From NCBI GenBank assembly GCA_016901395.1, contig JAEAMQ010000026.1:1-64000 (forward strand): DNA of 64,000 bases. Reading direction: 5' to 3'. The notes under the pieces were generated by a model. The model was given only the letters and a program-made list of their open reading frames with translations. It made no database searches and was not told the origin of the DNA. The translations under genes were made by a program, and so were the position numbers. How positions within the stretch are numbered: the first letter of the stretch is position 1; each line of letters opens with the position of its first letter. This stretch comes from Prevotella sp. (GTDB lineage: Bacteria > Bacteroidota > Bacteroidia > Bacteroidales > Bacteroidaceae). This document shows, piece after piece, positions 61,040 to 64,000 of this stretch.

Positions 61040-61699
61040 ATGAAACCCAATAAATACATCAACGCATCATACAAGTTATATGACATTTCCGAGGGCAAAA
61101 ATGAGCTCCTCGAAGAGACCAACGAAGAACAGCCGTTCAGCTTTATCAGCGGGCTGGGCATTCTGCTCGACGCTTTCGAGCGCGAGGTGGTAGGTCTGGA
61201 GACGGGCAGCGAGTTCGATTTCGTGCTCACGCCGGCACAGGCATACGGTGAGTTTCTGGAGGATAATGTGCTCGAAATGGACAAGGAGCTGTTTTATGTA
61301 AACGGCCAGTTTGACGAGCAAAACGTTTACAAAGATGCCATCATTCCGCTGCAGGATGAGACAGGCAAGCGCTTCAACGGACGCGTAGTAGACGTGACGG
61401 CCGACAAGGTGACCATCGACCTCAACCATCCGCTGGCTGGCAAGACGCTCAACTTCAAGGGGAAGATCAACGAGACCCGCGAGGCAACCAACGAGGAACT
61501 GAGTGAGTTTGTGGAAAATCTCACTGGTCAGGGCGAGGGCTGCGGATGTGGCGGCAACTGCGGTTGCGGCGACGGCGAAGAGGGAAGCTGCGGATGTGGC
61601 GGCAATCACAAAGAGGGTGAGTGCTGTGGAGGCCACAACGACGGTGAATGCTGCGGAGGAGGCGGCAAGGGCGAAGGCCAATGCTGCTGCAACAACTAA
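61040..61699 (+). CDS. slyD: SlyD-like FKBP peptidyl-prolyl isomerase with cysteine-rich tail
   Basis: 219 residues, cytoplasmic. FKBP core with inserted-flap (IF) domain: YISEGKNELLEE-like start (YDISEGKNELLEETNEEQPF), FISGLGILLDAFEREVVGLE, VLTPAQAYGEFLEDNVLEMD, FNGRVVDVTADKVTIDLNHP and LAGKTLNFKGKINETREATN. Residues from ~165 are a Gly/Cys/His tail with 13 Cys (GEGCGCGGNCGCGDG, ECCGGHNDGECCGGG). E. coli SlyD uses a His/Cys/Asp tail to bind nickel for hydrogenase; this tail is cysteine-dominated and may store or deliver a soft metal such as Cu, Zn or Ni. Confidence 0.93.
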   Translation: MKPNKYINASYKLYDISEGKNELLEETNEEQPFSFISGLGILLDAFEREVVGLETGSEFDFVLTPAQAYGEFLEDNVLEMDKELFYVNGQFDEQNVYKDAIIPLQDETGKRFNGRVVDVTADKVTIDLNHPLAGKTLNFKGKINETREATNEELSEFVENLTGQGEGCGCGGNCGCGDGEEGSCGCGGNHKEGECCGGHNDGECCGGGGKGEGQCCCNN

Positions 61700-61705
61700 T
61701 GGATA

Positions 61706-61732
61706 CAGGCCGCATGGCGGCCTGTTTTTTTT
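61706..61732 (+). terminator. Terminator of the SlyD-like gene
   Basis: Perfect 8-bp stem CAGGCCGC / GCGGCCTG with a 3-nt loop, followed by eight T. Confidence 0.95.
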
Positions 61733-61773
61733 AATAGATTAAGTTAAATCCTATAGTAATTGGAGGAGAGAAG

Positions 61774-62850
61774 ATGAGAAATACTTTTGGCAATCTCTTC
61801 ACGCTGACAACCTTCGGCGAGAGCCACGGCGAGGCGGTAGGTGGAGTGATAGACGGCATGCCGGCCGGCATCGACATCGACATGGATTTTATCCAGAGCG
61901 AGATGGCACGGCGCAGACCGGGACAAAGCAAGGTGACCACGTCGCGCAATGAGGCCGACGAGGTGAGACTTCTGAGCGGAGTGTTCAACGGCAAGACTAC
62001 AGGAGTGCCTATTGGATTTGTGGTTTTCAACCGCAACCAGCATTCCAAAGACTACGACAACATGCTGCAATTGTTCCGTCCGTCGCACTCTGATTTCACC
62101 TATACTAATAAATATGGTATACGGGACCATCGCGGTGGAGGACGTTCGTCGGCACGCATCACACTGAGTCGTGTCGTGGGTGGGGCCTTGGCCAAACTGG
62201 CTTTGCGGCAGCTTGGCATCAGCATTCAGGCCTACACGTCGCAGGTGGGCAACATCAAACTGGAACGCGACTACCATCTCTACGACCTTTCGAAGGTAGA
62301 AGAGAGTGTGGTGAGGTGCCCCGACACGGAGAAATCGAAGGAGATGGAGAAGCTCATCATGGAGGTAAAAGACCAGGGCGATACCATTGGCGGTGTGATA
62401 ACCTGCGTCATCAAGGGCTGCCCCATTGGATTGGGCGAGCCGGAATTTGGCAAACTCCACGCCCAGTTGGGTGCGGCCATGCTGTGTATCAATGCCGTGA
62501 AGGGTTTTGAATACGGTGAGGGCTTCGAGGGTGTGAGTGCCCGCGGAAGTGAGCAAAACGATGTGTTCATCAACGACAACGGCCGCATCTCCACGGCAAC
62601 CAATCATAGTGGTGGCATCCAGGGTGGTATTTCCAATGGCCAGGACATCTATTTCCGAGTGGCTTTCAAGCCGGTATCTACCATCCTTCGTGAGCAGCAC
62701 ACGGTGGATGTCAATGGCAATCCCACCATCCTCAATGCCCGTGGACGCCACGATCCGTGTGTCTTGCCACGTGCAGTGCCCATCGTCGAAGCAATGGCCG
62801 CAATGGTTATCTTAGACAATTATCTGATAGGGAAATCCACTCATTTATGA
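61774..62850 (+). CDS. aroC: Chorismate synthase
   Basis: 358 residues. Converts 5-enolpyruvylshikimate 3-phosphate to chorismate, using reduced FMN. Signatures: [20 protein letters not shown] at the N-terminus, [39 protein letters not shown] and the C-terminal [20 protein letters not shown] with [19 protein letters not shown]. Preceded by GGAGGAG, an unusually good Shine-Dalgarno for this phylum. It supplies all aromatic amino acids de novo, complementing the arylacetate route at 48.9-54.6 kb. Confidence 0.97.
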   Translation: MRNTFGNLFTLTTFGESHGEAVGGVIDGMPAGIDIDMDFIQSEMARRRPGQSKVTTSRNEADEVRLLSGVFNGKTTGVPIGFVVFNRNQHSKDYDNMLQLFRPSHSDFTYTNKYGIRDHRGGGRSSARITLSRVVGGALAKLALRQLGISIQAYTSQVGNIKLERDYHLYDLSKVEESVVRCPDTEKSKEMEKLIMEVKDQGDTIGGVITCVIKGCPIGLGEPEFGKLHAQLGAAMLCINAVKGFEYGEGFEGVSARGSEQNDVFINDNGRISTATNHSGGIQGGISNGQDIYFRVAFKPVSTILREQHTVDVNGNPTILNARGRHDPCVLPRAVPIVEAMAAMVILDNYLIGKSTHL

Positions 62851-62890
62851 ATTTTTTAGGGCGGGATTAAATATTTTAACATTTTCGCCC

Positions 62891-62920
62891 TTTAAGTATC
62901 AAATATATATCGTATATTTG
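62891..62920 (+). promoter_or_regulatory. Promoter of a candidate small RNA
   Basis: -33 TTTA (62891-62894), 18-bp spacer, -7 TATATTTG (62913-62920) followed by C. No protein gene follows on this strand; a terminator lies about 80 bp downstream. Confidence 0.6.
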
Positions 62921-62926
62921 CAGAAC

Positions 62927-63030
62927 AAAATGATACAGGGATTTGTGAAAACCTCTGATCAGTTTAGTTAAGTCTAGTTTAGTTTTTGTGTTGGTTGGGG
63001 GCTGTCATTTTGACAACCCCCACTTTTTTC
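62927..63030 (+). ncRNA. Candidate ~105-nt small RNA
   Basis: Bounded by a good promoter (62891-62920) and a terminator hairpin (62995-63030), with the next gene convergent on the other strand. The transcript would contain a 13-codon ORF (MIQGFVKTSDQFS, from 62930) that ends well before the hairpin, so a leader-peptide or sORF role cannot be excluded. No known RNA family was recognised. Confidence 0.45.
62995..63030 (+). terminator. Terminator of the candidate small RNA
   Basis: Stem GGGGG/CCCCC extended by an inner GTCA/TGAC, TTTT loop, then CACTTTTTTCC. Confidence 0.7.
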
Positions 63031-63299
63031 CCCCTCCTTTCATCCCTTCCTTCGTCCCTCTTTCCTCTTTTCTCGTCCTGTTATTCTTTCTCTCCCGCCC
63101 TTTCCTCTTCCTCTTTCCCATTCTTTTTTCCTCTTTTCCTCATCCTCTTTCCTCCTGCTTTCTTCGTCTTCCCTCCTTTCCTCTTTCAGTCTCTCTTCCT
63201 TTCCTCGGGCTGTTCTTTCCTCCTTCCCTCCTGCTCGGGCTGTAAGCTGGCGTACTACGCCAGCCCTTCCTCCTTTCTTCTCCAGCCTCTTCCTCCTCT
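63023..63299. other. 270-bp polypyrimidine tract
   Basis: Nearly pure C/T on the plus strand (for example CTCTTTCCTCTTTTCTCGTC, CTTCCTTTCCTC) from about 63023 to the pyrD stop, interrupted only by a GCTGGCG-TACTA-CGCCAGC hairpin (63247-63265). On the pyrD message it is a purine-rich 3' region. It has no tandem period that I can see and no gene. Confidence 0.75.
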
Positions 63300-63998
63300 C
63301 TACACAGCCCCCACGATCTCCTTCACGCTCTTGCACCCGTGCTTTTCGAGCCATTCGGCGATTCCGTTCTTCACCTTCACTGTCACCATCGGGTCTATGA
63401 AGTTAGCCGTACCGATCTGTATCGCCGTCGCTCCTGCCATGAAGAACTCGATGGCATCCTCTGCATTCATGATGCCGCCCAGTCCTATCACTGGTATCTT
63501 CACCGCATGGGCCACGTCCCACACCATCTTGACCGCCACCGGTTTCACAGCAGGTCCACTCAGTCCACCGGTCCTGATGCTGAGTTTCGGCTGCCTGCGC
63601 TCTATATCAATCGCCATTCCCATGAGCGTGTTGATGAGCGACACAGAGTCCGCTCCCTCAGCCTCACAAGCCCGTGCAATCTCTGAGATATCCGTCACAT
63701 TGGGCGAAAGCTTCACGATAAGCGTCTTATGATATACCCGCCTCACGGCTCTCACCACGCTCTCCGCCCCTGCACACGACACACCAAACGCCATGCCACC
63801 CTCATGAACATTAGGGCAAGAGATATTCAACTCTATGGCAGGGATATTCTCCAAGGCATCAATCTTGGCAGCACATTCAGCATAATTCTCCGGCGAATTG
63901 CCACTCACGTTGACAATCATCTTCGACTTGATGTCCTTAATCTGTGGATAAATGTGCTCGCAGAAGTAGTCAGCACCTTTGTTTTGAAGCCCTACACA
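63300..63998 (-). CDS. pyrD: Dihydroorotate dehydrogenase, catalytic subunit (5' end outside window)
   Basis: The frame is open from the right edge to the stop at 63300; 232 residues are visible. FMN-barrel motifs of the class 1B enzyme: [15 protein letters not shown] at the edge, [56 protein letters not shown] and GTANFIDP. The class 1B serine/cysteine base (usually CPNVKEGG then a Cys near TPE) probably lies at Cys in GVSCAGAES. Catalyses dihydroorotate to orotate in pyrimidine synthesis; its electron-transfer partner PyrK is expected upstream, beyond the edge. Confidence 0.93.
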   Translation of the reverse strand, partial: CVGLQNKGADYFCEHIYPQIKDIKSKMIVNVSGNSPENYAECAAKIDALENIPAIELNISCPNVHEGGMAFGVSCAGAESVVRAVRRVYHKTLIVKLSPNVTDISEIARACEAEGADSVSLINTLMGMAIDIERRQPKLSIRTGGLSGPAVKPVAVKMVWDVAHAVKIPVIGLGGIMNAEDAIEFFMAGATAIQIGTANFIDPMVTVKVKNGIAEWLEKHGCKSVKEIVGAV

Positions 63999-64000
63999 AT

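Noticed and set aside
62986-63732. A 248-codon plus-strand frame over the polypyrimidine tract and pyrD
   Set aside because: The first part is Ser/Pro/Phe low complexity from the C/T tract, and the rest is antisense to a secure pyrD.

Overview
The window reads as a chromosomal segment of a Bacteroidota (Bacteroidetes) bacterium, most likely Prevotellaceae (Prevotella/Segatella-like). The evidence is a FecR/SusC/SusD set, several Bacteroidetes-only families (DUF3316-like, DUF4450-like, TlpA/DUF4369-like), a eukaryote-like glycyl-tRNA synthetase, and many intergenic regions with the Bacteroidetes promoter TTTG-N19-21-TAnnTTTG. No rRNA operon, CRISPR array, prophage or complete insertion sequence was seen. 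One tRNA, Leu(UAG), is present.

Layout. 1-6.9 kb: FecR anti-sigma (cut by the left edge), SusC, SusD and a secreted thioredoxin-like protein, closed by a strong terminator. 7-14.6 kb: a glutamine-amidotransferase-like secreted protein, a decayed membrane protease gene, an AAA-type ATPase, two small envelope/stress-like proteins, a MATE exporter and a candidate 28-residue peptide gene with its own promoter and terminator. 14.6-21.5 kb: FKBP lipoprotein and glyS, then a divergent four-gene dlt-like operon (adenylation enzyme, carrier protein, MBOAT, SGNH-fold partner) that looks like a machine for esterifying a cell-envelope polymer. 22-30 kb: a nonsense-mutated flavin/PLP-oxidase-fold gene, parC, a DUF3316-like protein, an S41 protease-like lipoprotein, tex and tRNA-Leu. 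30-38 kb: glycoside hydrolases GH35, GH2 and GH29 with a DUF4112 membrane protein. 38-46 kb: NfeD and SPFH proteins, a UDP-GlcNAc 2-epimerase homologue with altered catalytic motifs, and a MATE / HMA-AraC / CopZ / CopA metal-handling locus. 46.7-54.6 kb: M48 protease, nitrilase-family omega-amidase, and a six-gene arylacetate/aromatic-amino-acid module (iorA, iorB, aminotransferase, aryl-CoA ligase, ACT protein, thioesterase). 54.9-64 kb: CAT-like acetyltransferase, a DUF4450-like glycosidase-fold protein, flavodoxin, a small secreted protein, SlyD-like FKBP with a cysteine-rich tail, chorismate synthase, a candidate small RNA and the 3' part of pyrD.

Intergenic DNA is the most unusual part. 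A dispersed element occurs four times (about 12.16, 21.65, 46.32 and 60.0 kb). Each copy holds exactly three 22-bp units carrying short palindromes, next to a conserved block containing TTGTCAAATTATTACAAGG. Separate repeat classes are: an inverted-repeat element at 21.94-22.31 kb, a long purine-rich hairpin at 39.57-39.84 kb, AT-rich tandem/inverted arrays at 48.6 and 54.6 kb, three tandem ~175-bp copies between copZ and copA, and a CCCCTCCC/GGGAGGGG palindrome, a version of which lies in frame inside copA.

Best candidates for undescribed biology: the 22-bp x3 dispersed element; the dlt-like operon in a Gram-negative lineage, with Ala where D-Ala-specific DltA has Cys; the copper locus with a promoter-overlapping palindrome and a CopA that lacks the usual nucleotide-binding domain; the small peptide transcript near 14.0 kb; and the ~105-nt RNA near 62.95 kb.
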